This document shows, piece after piece, positions 34,871-43,626 of a stretch of DNA of 47,576 bases (the stretch's first letter is position 1; each line of letters begins with the position of its first letter). This stretch comes from an uncultured Granulosicoccus sp. Its GTDB lineage: Bacteria > Pseudomonadota > Gammaproteobacteria > Granulosicoccales > Granulosicoccaceae. Location: the NCBI GenBank assembly GCA_937991945.1, contig CALKLO010000067.1, positions 1-47,576 on the forward strand, written 5' to 3'. The notes below the pieces were generated by a model. It did not search any database. It was not told where the DNA came from and saw nothing but the letters and a program-made list of their open reading frames with translations. Position numbers and translations under genes: made by a program.

Positions 34871-36181
34871 TTAAGCCGCTTCCGCATCGTCCGATGCAGT
34901 GCCTGTGTTCAAACCAGCACCACCTTCAATCAGCGTCAACTTAGGTACACGCTTAACCTCAATTTTATCTCGGTGCCAAGTGTGCTCTGTACTCAAATTG
35001 TCAGACCAGACAATACCTGTAGCGCCATGATCACTGATTCTACGATATAGATTTCCATTCAACTGGTTACGTTGCACTAAATACGCTCTGAACGCTTGAA
35101 AAAGATCTTTATCGACACGCTCCTCACATCGCCAGAAATCATCTAGATCGCCTTGTTCCGTGAGCCCTGGAATATCATAAATAGCATCGCCCATAGTTTT
35201 AACTGGTGTTCCGTGGAACAGCGATGACATACCCACCGTGCTGTTGATTAGCACAGTTCCCTGGGCATGGCGAAGTAACGTAGGTAGATCCACATCATGA
35301 ACATAGAAAACGCGCCCTTGGAGACCTAGCTCTGCAACAAGATTCGCAAACAAACTGGAATAGTCGGTATAACCCCGATCCAAAGGATGATGTTTGAAAA
35401 CAATCGCCTTATTCAGTGGTGCATTTTCGCGAAACGAACTTAACACCTCACCAATGAAGTGTTCGATAGAATTAAAATCTGAATGCACAACCACCTGCAT
35501 ATCACAATGAACTTGCAATGGGCAGACGAAGTAATTTTTATCAAACTGCGGTATCAACTCAGCCAATACTTTGCGCTCACGTCGGGTGTACAACCATTTA
35601 CGCATGCCCGAGCGAATCCAACGAGAACCTTCCGACAACCAACCAAAAGGACGATGGTGTCGATAGTAAGGAAAACGCCCTGCCCTGGCGGCACTTGCCC
35701 AGTAGTAAATCATGGCGTACAACGCAGTCAGCTGAAACACGTTGCTGGGCTGTTGGTGCTCTGCAGGCAATTCCGGAGCAATGGCACTTATTTCAAGCTC
35801 ACCCTTCATCATAGTGGAATGACCGTTAACGCCATTCTCTTCTAAGGTAATAAAATTGGGGCGAATGTAGCCCTCTTCGAAGACGAATACTCGTATATTC
35901 AGGCGAGTGGCAACTTCCCTCGCTATGCGATGGTAAGAACGACAATCACCAAATAAATACAAACGTCCTATATTGCGATTAATCATCAATCGCTCAAGCC
36001 AGTGCTCCCAATCAGTCAGCTTACCGGTGTAATCAATGGCGCCAGAGCGCCTATAGAAAAATCGATCTCCACCATTGAAGTTTATCTTTGTGACTGCAAA
36101 ACCTCGTGCAGCAAGATCATCCCCAAATCGTGAGAAAAAAGGCCCTATCGGCCCTTGCAAGAGAAGAACGTTACGGCGCAT
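34871..36181 (-). CDS. kpsS: Capsular polysaccharide export protein KpsS (Kdo transferase)
   Basis: Cytoplasmic Kdo transferase that adds the first beta-Kdo to lysophosphatidylglycerol when making the lipid linker of ABC-exported capsules. From the ATG at 36181 it has 436 residues starting MRRNVLLLQGPIGPFFSR, the normal KpsS N terminus; an upstream in-frame start at 36244 lies deep inside kpsC and is unlikely. Signatures are NFNGGDRFFY, FVFEEGYIRPNFITLEENGVN, KHHPLDRGYTDY and INSTVGMSSLFHGTPVKTMG. It overlaps kpsC by 11 bases and ends the leftward polysaccharide operon. Confidence 0.92.
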   Translation of the reverse strand: MRRNVLLLQGPIGPFFSRFGDDLAARGFAVTKINFNGGDRFFYRRSGAIDYTGKLTDWEHWLERLMINRNIGRLYLFGDCRSYHRIAREVATRLNIRVFVFEEGYIRPNFITLEENGVNGHSTMMKGELEISAIAPELPAEHQQPSNVFQLTALYAMIYYWASAARAGRFPYYRHHRPFGWLSEGSRWIRSGMRKWLYTRRERKVLAELIPQFDKNYFVCPLQVHCDMQVVVHSDFNSIEHFIGEVLSSFRENAPLNKAIVFKHHPLDRGYTDYSSLFANLVAELGLQGRVFYVHDVDLPTLLRHAQGTVLINSTVGMSSLFHGTPVKTMGDAIYDIPGLTEQGDLDDFWRCEERVDKDLFQAFRAYLVQRNQLNGNLYRRISDHGATGIVWSDNLSTEHTWHRDKIEVKRVPKLTLIEGGAGLNTGTASDDAEAA

Positions 36182-38315
36182 ATCTAAGCCCCTTAACGAT
36201 GTTAACAACCTTGCTGACTTGTCTACCTGACCAGCTATTTTCATTATTATTCAAGGTCTGCTCCTTCTGCCGCTGAATGGCTCTAACCATTTGTTCAGCG
36301 GACACAAATTCACCGGAAGCTATATCCACATAACGCGGATACTTAACCAGTGCAAGGTAGACGAGTTCGTCCAAAGTTCTCTGGCGACATCGTCGTTCAG
36401 TTTTTGCGTGATCTTCTGTTAAACCCCAACCAGAATAAAATGGGGAGCCGTACGTCATAACGCGCTTTTCACGCATAAGAGCTTCAAAACCGGATAACGA
36501 TGTCATCGTGTGTAGTTCATCGCAAGCATCAATACACGTAATGATTGAAGATGCTGTGTCTACAACATCTGCACACGACTGTTCAGTAAAGGGGTCTACT
36601 CGACCGTTACGATTTCCAGCTTGCACATCAGGATGTGGTCTATACACAATCCATGCGTCGGGTCGGGCTTTACGGACTGCGCGTAGCAACTCAGCATTAG
36701 TAGTGATGTCAGCACAACCGCGCTTAATAGATTCATCGTCCTCTACCTGTCCTGTTACTAAGACACACAATTTATCGGCAGAGCCTTTTATTTTTTGATC
36801 ATTCGCTGCAACATCATATTTAGAGACTCGCGCATCGATAACCATTTGTCGCAGCTGGCGGCCACGCTCTAATTCCAAGTCGCTGCAGTTGTATTCACAC
36901 AACAATGTTTCAAGATCGCTTGTGGCGCTAGGGTCAAAGTAGAGCCCTTTGCCATCCACCACCAATGAACCGGGAGCTGTAAAGTTTGAACCCAACCCAG
37001 CAGATCGTATAAAGCCATCTTCTAAACGCCATACAGGCAATGTAGGTAGGTTATTACTATCGGGGTATCGTCTGAAGCCCCATGTCACTAGGGTGTTGTT
37101 GTCCGTCGCATCGTTGTCCTCGCCAAAGCTCACAGAACCATCAGGCGAGCGCAAAAACTGTTGTACATACCGACGCTTCCATGGCGTAATTCCTACACAG
37201 TGAAAATCATGTGCATTACGCCGAAAGTTTTCTTTTTGCAAGCACACATGAGCCAGCGTTTCATGTAGCTGCCACGTCAGCCCACTCATTGGTGAACAAT
37301 AACGAGCCAGTTTTACATGACTCGCATGGAATATCTCATTGATGTTTCGGAGTCGTACACGACGACGTAGTCGCTGCCGTTCGTCTGCTAGTCCCCAACC
37401 TGCATAAAAGGGTAAACCGAACACAATGACCGGTGTTTCACATAGTAATGCCTCATATCCCAATTGAGAGGTGCCTACGTATACACGCGCAGCTAGTTTC
37501 ACCCAGGGAAATGGGTTATCGAAACCTGCGACCACTGTTATGCCTAATGAAGCAGCATAGTCAGCTAAGTAGCCCTTGCGCCTTCCGGCAACTACATCAG
37601 GATGAGTTCTAACAATAATAGGTAAAGTCGGATTCTCATCAATGGCTGAATCTAGCATTCGAATAAATGCCGCTTCATCCATCGCACCGTAGCGCACAGA
37701 GGCATCATCACGAGTCTGATCAACCACAAGAACAAAAGCATCTTGTTCTAATTCTGTGGGTTCACCCTGTTCGTCATCGACATTAGGTAGCGAAGGTATT
37801 CGAGTCGCGCAATAGTTGTATTTACAAATATTGTTTTCAACCAATATTTCACGACAAGCAGCGGCATACTCCAATGCTTTAGCGTCGCATTGCAATGCGT
37901 ATTCTTCATCACTCAGATTAAGATACGTTTCTATAGCAGACGGTTTAGTCGAGTCGTAATAGACACCTTGATCGTCTAGCAGTATGGAGTAACAGCTACG
38001 CGAATGCGCACGTTCAGAAGCAGTACGTATCCAGCCGTCTTCCAAATACCAAACTGGTAGTGCTCGTTTTGTTGCGTATTCAACGGCAACAGCTGCGGTC
38101 TCTTTTCGGCCCCATGCAAGCACGACATCAGCAGGTAATGCCTGCCTACGTGCTTCACGCGGAGAGAGTACTTTTTTAATGCCCAGCAGTTGAGCTAGGT
38201 TTTTTATTCGTAAAATACCGGGAGATAAAGCTACGGCGACTTCAGCATTGGATACAGAACTCGCTAACGACTCAGAGTCTGATACGACACGTTGAATCGA
38301 GAGCGATGAACTCAC
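36171..38315 (-). CDS. kpsC: Capsular polysaccharide export protein KpsC (Kdo transferase)
   Basis: Extends the poly-Kdo linker on which group 2/3-type capsules are built. It is about 714 residues from the GTG at 38315, which overlaps the preceding stop as GTGA. The protein is an internal duplication: both halves contain a WGxx...LEDGxIR block (WYLEDGWIRTAS; WRLEDGFIRSAG) and a matching YEALLCETPVIVFGLPFYAGWGL / FEALMREKRVMTYGSPFYSGWGL block. The two halves correspond to the two Kdo transferase modules of KpsC. kpsS follows with an overlap. The transporter genes (kpsM, T, E, D) are not in this window. Confidence 0.92.
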   Translation of the reverse strand: MSSSLSIQRVVSDSESLASSVSNAEVAVALSPGILRIKNLAQLLGIKKVLSPREARRQALPADVVLAWGRKETAAVAVEYATKRALPVWYLEDGWIRTASERAHSRSCYSILLDDQGVYYDSTKPSAIETYLNLSDEEYALQCDAKALEYAAACREILVENNICKYNYCATRIPSLPNVDDEQGEPTELEQDAFVLVVDQTRDDASVRYGAMDEAAFIRMLDSAIDENPTLPIIVRTHPDVVAGRRKGYLADYAASLGITVVAGFDNPFPWVKLAARVYVGTSQLGYEALLCETPVIVFGLPFYAGWGLADERQRLRRRVRLRNINEIFHASHVKLARYCSPMSGLTWQLHETLAHVCLQKENFRRNAHDFHCVGITPWKRRYVQQFLRSPDGSVSFGEDNDATDNNTLVTWGFRRYPDSNNLPTLPVWRLEDGFIRSAGLGSNFTAPGSLVVDGKGLYFDPSATSDLETLLCEYNCSDLELERGRQLRQMVIDARVSKYDVAANDQKIKGSADKLCVLVTGQVEDDESIKRGCADITTNAELLRAVRKARPDAWIVYRPHPDVQAGNRNGRVDPFTEQSCADVVDTASSIITCIDACDELHTMTSLSGFEALMREKRVMTYGSPFYSGWGLTEDHAKTERRCRQRTLDELVYLALVKYPRYVDIASGEFVSAEQMVRAIQRQKEQTLNNNENSWSGRQVSKVVNIVKGLRYAP

Positions 38316-39085
38316 AGCACCACCATCCACATCATGATGCCAGTCAGCACCAAGCCGAGTACCACGTTTTTGCCTAGCTGGATCCACTCATCGCCACTTT
38401 TAACGTGATTTTCACGAGCAACATCGGGCAATACAGATTTAGGACCATCCTTGAACTGTTCGCGAATTTTCTCTAGGCGGTCTAAAGGAACTCCTGCAGC
38501 GTCGGCATAAGCAACAAAGGTATTGATAGCTTGTACGCCACGATCACCAGGATTGAGTCGCATCAATTGCGTCAGGTGATTCAATGCCTGCATGTGAACA
38601 CCCTGCTGACTAGCGACATGGCGTACATGACGCAGATCTTTCTCTAGCGCCACAATTTCTTCAAGATGCTGTTCTAGCTCTTCTCGCTCGATGGCTTGAG
38701 GACCATGCGCTTTAACGGACGCTTCAACAGCTGTCGTCACCATCTTGGCTTGCTCTACGAGTTTTTCATGCACACCCATCTCAATCAGGGCGTTGAGCAT
38801 GTGAAACTGTACGCCGTGCGCTAGAAGCTCCTCACGTATTTCATGGACCTCAGCCATCAGTGCGTAGATTTCATCAACGCTTCGCTTGATTAAGTTATTA
38901 GGAGATCCAGCTGAGGACACAGCACTATCGTCAGCAGCTGAATCGATAACAGGCTCAACGACACCTGCGTTAATCGGCGTAACCGTCGCAGCCCCTGCTC
39001 CCGTAGCAAGCGCTTTAGCTTGCTCGGGTTTCTCCAAGGCTTCAACGTCACCTGCGACATCAATGGGTTTGGCTTGAGCGGACAC
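38312..39085 (-). CDS. Tail-anchored coiled-coil protein in the capsule operon, unknown function
   Basis: 257 residues; not recognised. The first 65 or so residues are Ala/Val-rich and probably disordered. The middle (about 66-165) is heptad-like and highly charged (IYALMAEVHEIREELLAH; REELEQHLEEIVALEKDLRH), predicted as coiled coil. The C terminus ends in one membrane helix (VVLGLVLTGIMMWMVVL) with no residues beyond, giving a tail-anchored topology with the bulk in the cytoplasm. The start is GTG (39085). Its stop overlaps the kpsC start by four bases, so the two are made together. Position suggests a scaffold or regulator for KpsC/KpsS at the membrane, which is inference only. Confidence 0.75.
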   Translation of the reverse strand: MSAQAKPIDVAGDVEALEKPEQAKALATGAGAATVTPINAGVVEPVIDSAADDSAVSSAGSPNNLIKRSVDEIYALMAEVHEIREELLAHGVQFHMLNALIEMGVHEKLVEQAKMVTTAVEASVKAHGPQAIEREELEQHLEEIVALEKDLRHVRHVASQQGVHMQALNHLTQLMRLNPGDRGVQAINTFVAYADAAGVPLDRLEKIREQFKDGPKSVLPDVARENHVKSGDEWIQLGKNVVLGLVLTGIMMWMVVL

Positions 39086-39099
39086 TAAAATATCTCGAC

Positions 39100-40002
39100 C
39101 TAGCTTGCCTGACGGAATGGCACGACATTGTCGTGTGATTCATGAACCAACCCACTGAGGTATTGGCCATATTTGTTTTTCAACAACGGCGTTGCTAAAC
39201 GCAGCAAAGCTTCGTCGTTAATCCAACCATTGCGCCAGGAGACTTCTTCAGGACACGCTATTTTCAGCCCCTGACGTCTCTCCAACGTTTCGACAAACTG
39301 ACCGGCCTCAAGCAAGGAATCACCGGTACCTGTATCCAACCAAGCATATCCACGCGACATACGCTGGACATGCAAATCGCCTCGTTGTAGGTAGACCTTA
39401 TTCACATCGGTGATTTCAAGTTCGCCACGCGCCGACGGCTTGATTTCACGAGCGATGTCAACGACATCGTTATCGTAGAAATACAAACCTGTTACCGCGA
39501 AATGGGATTCTGGTTTTTCTGGTTTCTCTTCAATGTTCAACGCTCGACCGTCTGCATCAAATGACACAACGCCGTAGCGTTCAGGGTCACTCACGCGATA
39601 GGCGAAGACACTAGCCCCGGATTCTCTATCTGAAGCAGACTTCAGCAATCCCGCTAAATCGTGTCCGTAGAAAATGTTATCACCGAGGATCAGCGCGACA
39701 TCGTCATCACCAATGAATTCCTCGCCTAGCAGGAATGATTGGGCGAGACCATCTGGCGACGGCTGTACGGTGTAGCTAATATCCATGCCCCACTGGCTTC
39801 CGTCACCCAACAGCTGTTGGAAGAGCGGGACATCGCGAGGGGTTGAGATGATTAACACCTCATTGATTCCCGCGAGCATCAGTGTGCTCAGCGGATAGTA
39901 GATCATAGGTTTGTCATAGACCGGCAGCATTTGCTTGGACACGGCCTGCGTCATCGGGTGTAGACGGGTTCCTGAACCACCCGCTAAAACAATACCTTTC
40001 AT
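39100..40002 (-). CDS. rfbA: Glucose-1-phosphate thymidylyltransferase
   Basis: First step to dTDP-L-rhamnose: glucose 1-phosphate plus dTTP gives dTDP-glucose. From the ATG at 40002 it has 300 residues with the proper N terminus [18 protein letters not shown], then [36 protein letters not shown] and GYAWLDTGT. The open frame extends 25 codons upstream, but that part is not family-like. AGGAA precedes the ATG. It complements rfbC-D-B at 12-14.5 kb; here it lies in the capsule locus after a terminator-like hairpin. Confidence 0.95.
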   Translation of the reverse strand: MKGIVLAGGSGTRLHPMTQAVSKQMLPVYDKPMIYYPLSTLMLAGINEVLIISTPRDVPLFQQLLGDGSQWGMDISYTVQPSPDGLAQSFLLGEEFIGDDDVALILGDNIFYGHDLAGLLKSASDRESGASVFAYRVSDPERYGVVSFDADGRALNIEEKPEKPESHFAVTGLYFYDNDVVDIAREIKPSARGELEITDVNKVYLQRGDLHVQRMSRGYAWLDTGTGDSLLEAGQFVETLERRQGLKIACPEEVSWRNGWINDEALLRLATPLLKNKYGQYLSGLVHESHDNVVPFRQAS

Positions 40003-40140
40003 ATCATGCGAATTCCTGTCGGCTATACCCTGCTCTACGCAAGAAGCACGCCCACAGAACTTCATTTCTATCGCCAAGCCAAGCCCTTAGGCCTTACAGT
40101 GCCATTTAACGACGTTATTTTGCTACCGCATAACGGAAAA

Positions 40141-40168
40141 CGGCCCAAACCCCTAAGGGTTTGAGCCG
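40141..40168 (-). terminator. Terminator-like hairpin between the decarboxylase gene and rfbA
   Basis: CGGCCCAAACCC (40141-40152) pairs with GGGTTTGAGCCG (40157-40168) with one mismatch and a four-base loop. On the minus strand it is followed by TTTT. It is placed 30 bases after the decarboxylase stop and could end or reduce transcription into rfbA. Confidence 0.65.
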
Positions 40169-40198
40169 CCGACTACGAGAGGCAATTAGGCCTTTCGT

Positions 40199-41209
40199 TT
40201 AACTAGATTTAGAAAATGCGTGGACTTTGCTGTCACCTGTGTCGAGAAGACCAGAGAAATAAGCAATTGTCTTTTCAAGACCCTGCTCCAGCTTCACCTG
40301 AGGCTCCCAATCCAGCTCTTTCTTAGCAAGAGAGATATCTGGACGACGCTGAGTTGGATCATCGCTAGGTAGGTCCTTGAACACGAGCTCAGAGGACGAA
40401 TTAGTCATTGCGATGACTTTTTCAGCCAACTGAAGAATCGTGAATTCATCAGGGTTACCGATGTTGACTGGGCCAGTGAAAGAATCATCAGTACCCATGA
40501 TTCGAACAAACGCTTCAATGAGGTCTAGGCAGTAGCAAAAAGATCGAGTCTGGTCGCCTGCACCATAAATAGTGATAGGTTCGCCAGTCAGTGCCTGCAT
40601 GATGAAGTTTGATACAACGCGGCCATCACTAGGATGCATGCGCGGACCATAAGTGTTAAAGATACGGCCAACCTTGATACGCAGGTCGTGTTGACGGTGG
40701 TAATCAAAAAACAACGTTTCAGCACAACGCTTGCCTTCGTCATAGCACGAGCGGAAGCCGATTGGGTTTACATGGCCCCAGTAGTCTTCACGCTGCGGGT
40801 GCTGGTGAGGATCGCCGTAAACTTCACTAGTAGAGGCCTGAAAGATTTTAGCGCCTGTACGTTTGGCAAGGCCCAACATGTTGATTGCACCGTGAACACT
40901 GGTCTTAGTGGTTTGCACCGGATCGTGTTGGTAGTGAATAGGAGAAGCTGGGCAAGCTAGGTTATATATTTCATCAATTTCGATGTAGACAGGGAATGTC
41001 ACGTCGTGCCGCATCAATTCGAAACGTGGGTTATCGATTAAATGCAGAATATTTTGTTTGTTACCCGTGAAATAGTTGTCCATGCAGACCACTTCATGGC
41101 CCTCAGACAACAGACGTTCACACAGGTGAGAGCCTAGGAATCCCGCACCTCCGGTTACTAGAATTCTTTTACTTGATAGGTTGCGCATACCAGACTGAAT
41201 GTTATTCAT
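40199..41209 (-). CDS. UDP-glucuronate decarboxylase (UDP-xylose synthase-like)
   Basis: Converts UDP-glucuronate to UDP-xylose. The extended short-chain dehydrogenase shows the NAD motif [31 protein letters not shown], the family-specific [33 protein letters not shown] and the catalytic Y-x3-K in [11 protein letters not shown]; these fit UDP-xylose synthase better than dTDP-glucose dehydratase or GalE. ATGs at 41209 and 41188 are both possible and neither has a strong ribosome-binding site; the frame runs up to 41332, but that part is not family-like. UDP-xylose suggests xylose, or a derived sugar, in the surface polymer. Confidence 0.9.
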   Translation of the reverse strand: MNNIQSGMRNLSSKRILVTGGAGFLGSHLCERLLSEGHEVVCMDNYFTGNKQNILHLIDNPRFELMRHDVTFPVYIEIDEIYNLACPASPIHYQHDPVQTTKTSVHGAINMLGLAKRTGAKIFQASTSEVYGDPHQHPQREDYWGHVNPIGFRSCYDEGKRCAETLFFDYHRQHDLRIKVGRIFNTYGPRMHPSDGRVVSNFIMQALTGEPITIYGAGDQTRSFCYCLDLIEAFVRIMGTDDSFTGPVNIGNPDEFTILQLAEKVIAMTNSSSELVFKDLPSDDPTQRRPDISLAKKELDWEPQVKLEQGLEKTIAYFSGLLDTGDSKVHAFSKSS

Positions 41210-41508
41210 AACGACAGTTGTAGTTCCATTGAGCTGAGTTAATAAGCTGATCGCAATCATTTGCAATCGAGCAAGTACTGAGGGACGGTGATGAGTTGTT
41301 GATGAAACGACGACTTTGCGTCGTGTACACACGAATTACCCGACTAGATTGTGCCAGATTTTAGGCGATTGCGACAGCTATCACATCATGTGTTGCGATA
41401 GTTAACGCAGCGCTTGTACCGGCCTTGCCGTCCCCACAAGTTGTTATATGAGTTTATTAGCGTCCGTGAACACGAAAACTTAAGATCCACCGTCTGCACG
41501 TGGAGTTG
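41210..41508. other. Upstream region of the decarboxylase gene
   Basis: About 300 bases between the GT61 fusion gene and the decarboxylase. It contains a short dyad around CTATC/GATAG (41370-41400) and no convincing gene. The likely promoter of the decarboxylase-to-kpsS run lies here, but I could not pick a clear -35/-10 pair. Confidence 0.3.
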
Positions 41509-43626
41509 CTAAAACTTAGCTAACACCGCTTTGACAGCATCTACAGACACATCAAAGCTGAGCGCGGCTGTCTGGTGCTGCGTATCAGCGAAGCTTTGCG
41601 CCACTCTGGCGTTGACTAAGCGGGGATAGTCTTTGTCTGGCTCTTCCAAAATCGCGTGGTAGTGATGACCGCAATTTGCGGCAAGTCCCCAATAGTAGGG
41701 AAACACGTGACGGCTGAACATCTCCACTATATGCACACCAGGTCGGCAGAACACCATATTGGTTAATGCCCCTCCGTGCGGTGACATGACGACATCAGCA
41801 CGAGATAACAAGGCTGCTTGCTGAGCAACGCTTAAACCTTCCATGGCCATAATGGTAAAACCTGCCTCTTTCAGCAGTGGCAAAATGGCGTGTTCGTTGG
41901 AAATTCCACGCCGAACGCCTTCTGGACGTGAAATATATAGCTTTATACGTGGCTCTTCAGAGGGAGCTGGCGGATACATATGCTTCATCCATTGCGGAGT
42001 AAAGCGATGCATCTTTAAGTTGATACCGCAGTTTAGATCAACATGCATCAAATGATCGCAGCGCCAATTAGGCCGTTTAGCTGTTTCAACGATTCTAGAT
42101 TTATCTATTCCAAATCGTGCCAGCGTTTCCACCTGCCAAGAACCCGTAATCTCTCTGACTAAAAAATGATCAATTGAATCGATGCTAATGCCACTACGCT
42201 CGAGCATGCCCAATTTAGGCATTATTTCTAGCATCCAATGATAATAACAATGAGCCCCTGCCGAAGTCGCGAACATCAAGGAGGTCCCTTTCAGCCGTTT
42301 GCCACGCCGCCAGCGACCTGCAGGCTTTTGATTACTCGCAATTTCGTGCCTAAGAATTTCATTCCCAGCACCATCGTGAACCCACCACGAGGGTCCGGTG
42401 AAATACACCTGTGCAGCGGGTATTTCGTGCAGCTCAACTTCATTGCTAGACATATAAGCCTCAGCATTCGGCTGCTCAGGGCAGTCTTGCACCATCAACG
42501 GTAAATCTAGGGCATACCGCTCTGCGTGAAATAATGTGCTTTTTTTCGCACCATTATTGACCGGATCAGACACGGTAGTGTCCAATGGTAAGGCCTCATC
42601 TGCGACTGCATGCGTCGATAGGCATTGAAGTGTCTGAGTTTCGAGCTTGCGTATATCCACTTGCGTCACTGGCTCTTCAAATAAAGCCAACTCATTACAT
42701 TGGGTAATGACCACATCCGGTTGAACACGCTCTACATAGTCGTAATCGATTCCTGCAGCCCATACAAAATGCACCTCTGAGAATGACTCAGCTAACATGC
42801 CCGTCAACAAGGTTCGGCTATCAGCAGAATGTTGATCGCCAAATATTATAAGTGTGCGATTGGGTGTGCTCTCGTGATGATTCTCAAAGACCACATGTGC
42901 GCCCTCACCTAGTTGAGGATCCGCTAATTCTGCACAACCCGGTGTCAATGTTGATTCGCGCAACCGAACAACTTCATTCGCGTACCGTAGCTTGGAGCGA
43001 AGCCAATACCGATACAGCCGAACCTGCTGAGGCTTATTCGGCAGCTGACCACCATCAAGATCCATTGGCTGGGAGGTTTCACTAAATGGATACCCTAGCA
43101 ACTGGTTATTAATATCCACGCCTAACGACGAGCACAGCATTTGGCATGTCATATAGGCTGACCACGGCGTCCAGCGCGTATCAGATTTCCAGAACAACGG
43201 ATAGCTATCTTTTTGCCGCTCAAGATAGGCTGTCGGATCAATCAAACAGCTTAGCGTGGGCTTGTATTTTTGGGTCAGCGTTTTTAGCGGACTCACTCGG
43301 CGTTGGCTGGCATACTCAGCGCCATGCTCATCAAGATAGTCACCGAGGAGGGTGACCTTATCTGGAACGAACACATGAAAATATCGAATATTTTTCGAAG
43401 AGAAATGAGCTTGCCGACTCGCTAGCTCGTGTTGCCAAGCCTCTACAAATCCGATGTCAGCCTTATTCGCTGGGTGTAAAAGCGTCGCCGCATGCCGAGA
43501 AAACAACCAACCGTCCCGCCCGGACAACACACTAGAGGTGTTATTCGTAAGATTATCTAAGACACAGTCTGCCGACACGGCTTCAGCAACGGGGTCGTCT
43601 GGCATCTCGGCAAGACCTGCACACAT
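41509..43626 (-). CDS. Two-domain protein: AlgX/AlgJ-like SGNH domain plus GT61 (DUF563) glycosyltransferase
   Basis: 705 residues. The N-terminal domain (about 30-310) has the AlgX/AlgJ layout: GRDGWLFSRH at 36, FVPDK at about 86 and SYPLFWKSDTRWTPW at 141-155. Active relatives have Asp-Thr-His in the last motif; here it is D149-T-R151. The usual GDSFS nucleophile region reads GDQHS (263-267). O-acetyltransferase activity is therefore doubtful. The C-terminal domain (about 390-700) is a GT61-type transferase, with YYHWMLEIMPKLGML, LYISRPEGVRRGI and DVVMSPHGGALTNMVFCRPG. The ATG overlaps the previous gene's stop by one base (TAATG). The C terminus is closely similar to the truncated gene at 47166. 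Confidence 0.8.
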   Translation of the reverse strand: MCAGLAEMPDDPVAEAVSADCVLDNLTNNTSSVLSGRDGWLFSRHAATLLHPANKADIGFVEAWQHELASRQAHFSSKNIRYFHVFVPDKVTLLGDYLDEHGAEYASQRRVSPLKTLTQKYKPTLSCLIDPTAYLERQKDSYPLFWKSDTRWTPWSAYMTCQMLCSSLGVDINNQLLGYPFSETSQPMDLDGGQLPNKPQQVRLYRYWLRSKLRYANEVVRLRESTLTPGCAELADPQLGEGAHVVFENHHESTPNRTLIIFGDQHSADSRTLLTGMLAESFSEVHFVWAAGIDYDYVERVQPDVVITQCNELALFEEPVTQVDIRKLETQTLQCLSTHAVADEALPLDTTVSDPVNNGAKKSTLFHAERYALDLPLMVQDCPEQPNAEAYMSSNEVELHEIPAAQVYFTGPSWWVHDGAGNEILRHEIASNQKPAGRWRRGKRLKGTSLMFATSAGAHCYYHWMLEIMPKLGMLERSGISIDSIDHFLVREITGSWQVETLARFGIDKSRIVETAKRPNWRCDHLMHVDLNCGINLKMHRFTPQWMKHMYPPAPSEEPRIKLYISRPEGVRRGISNEHAILPLLKEAGFTIMAMEGLSVAQQAALLSRADVVMSPHGGALTNMVFCRPGVHIVEMFSRHVFPYYWGLAANCGHHYHAILEEPDKDYPRLVNARVAQSFADTQHQTAALSFDVSVDAVKAVLAKF

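Noticed and set aside
36182-36244. Upstream start for kpsS
   Set aside because: It would lie inside the kpsC coding end; the ATG at 36181 gives the typical KpsS N terminus.
38316-38387. Upstream start for kpsC inside the coiled-coil gene
   Set aside because: The GTG at 38315 overlaps the previous stop as GTGA, which is the more likely coupled start.
40003-40077. 25-codon extension of RfbA
   Set aside because: The family starts at MKGIVLAGG, and the extension shows no resemblance to it.
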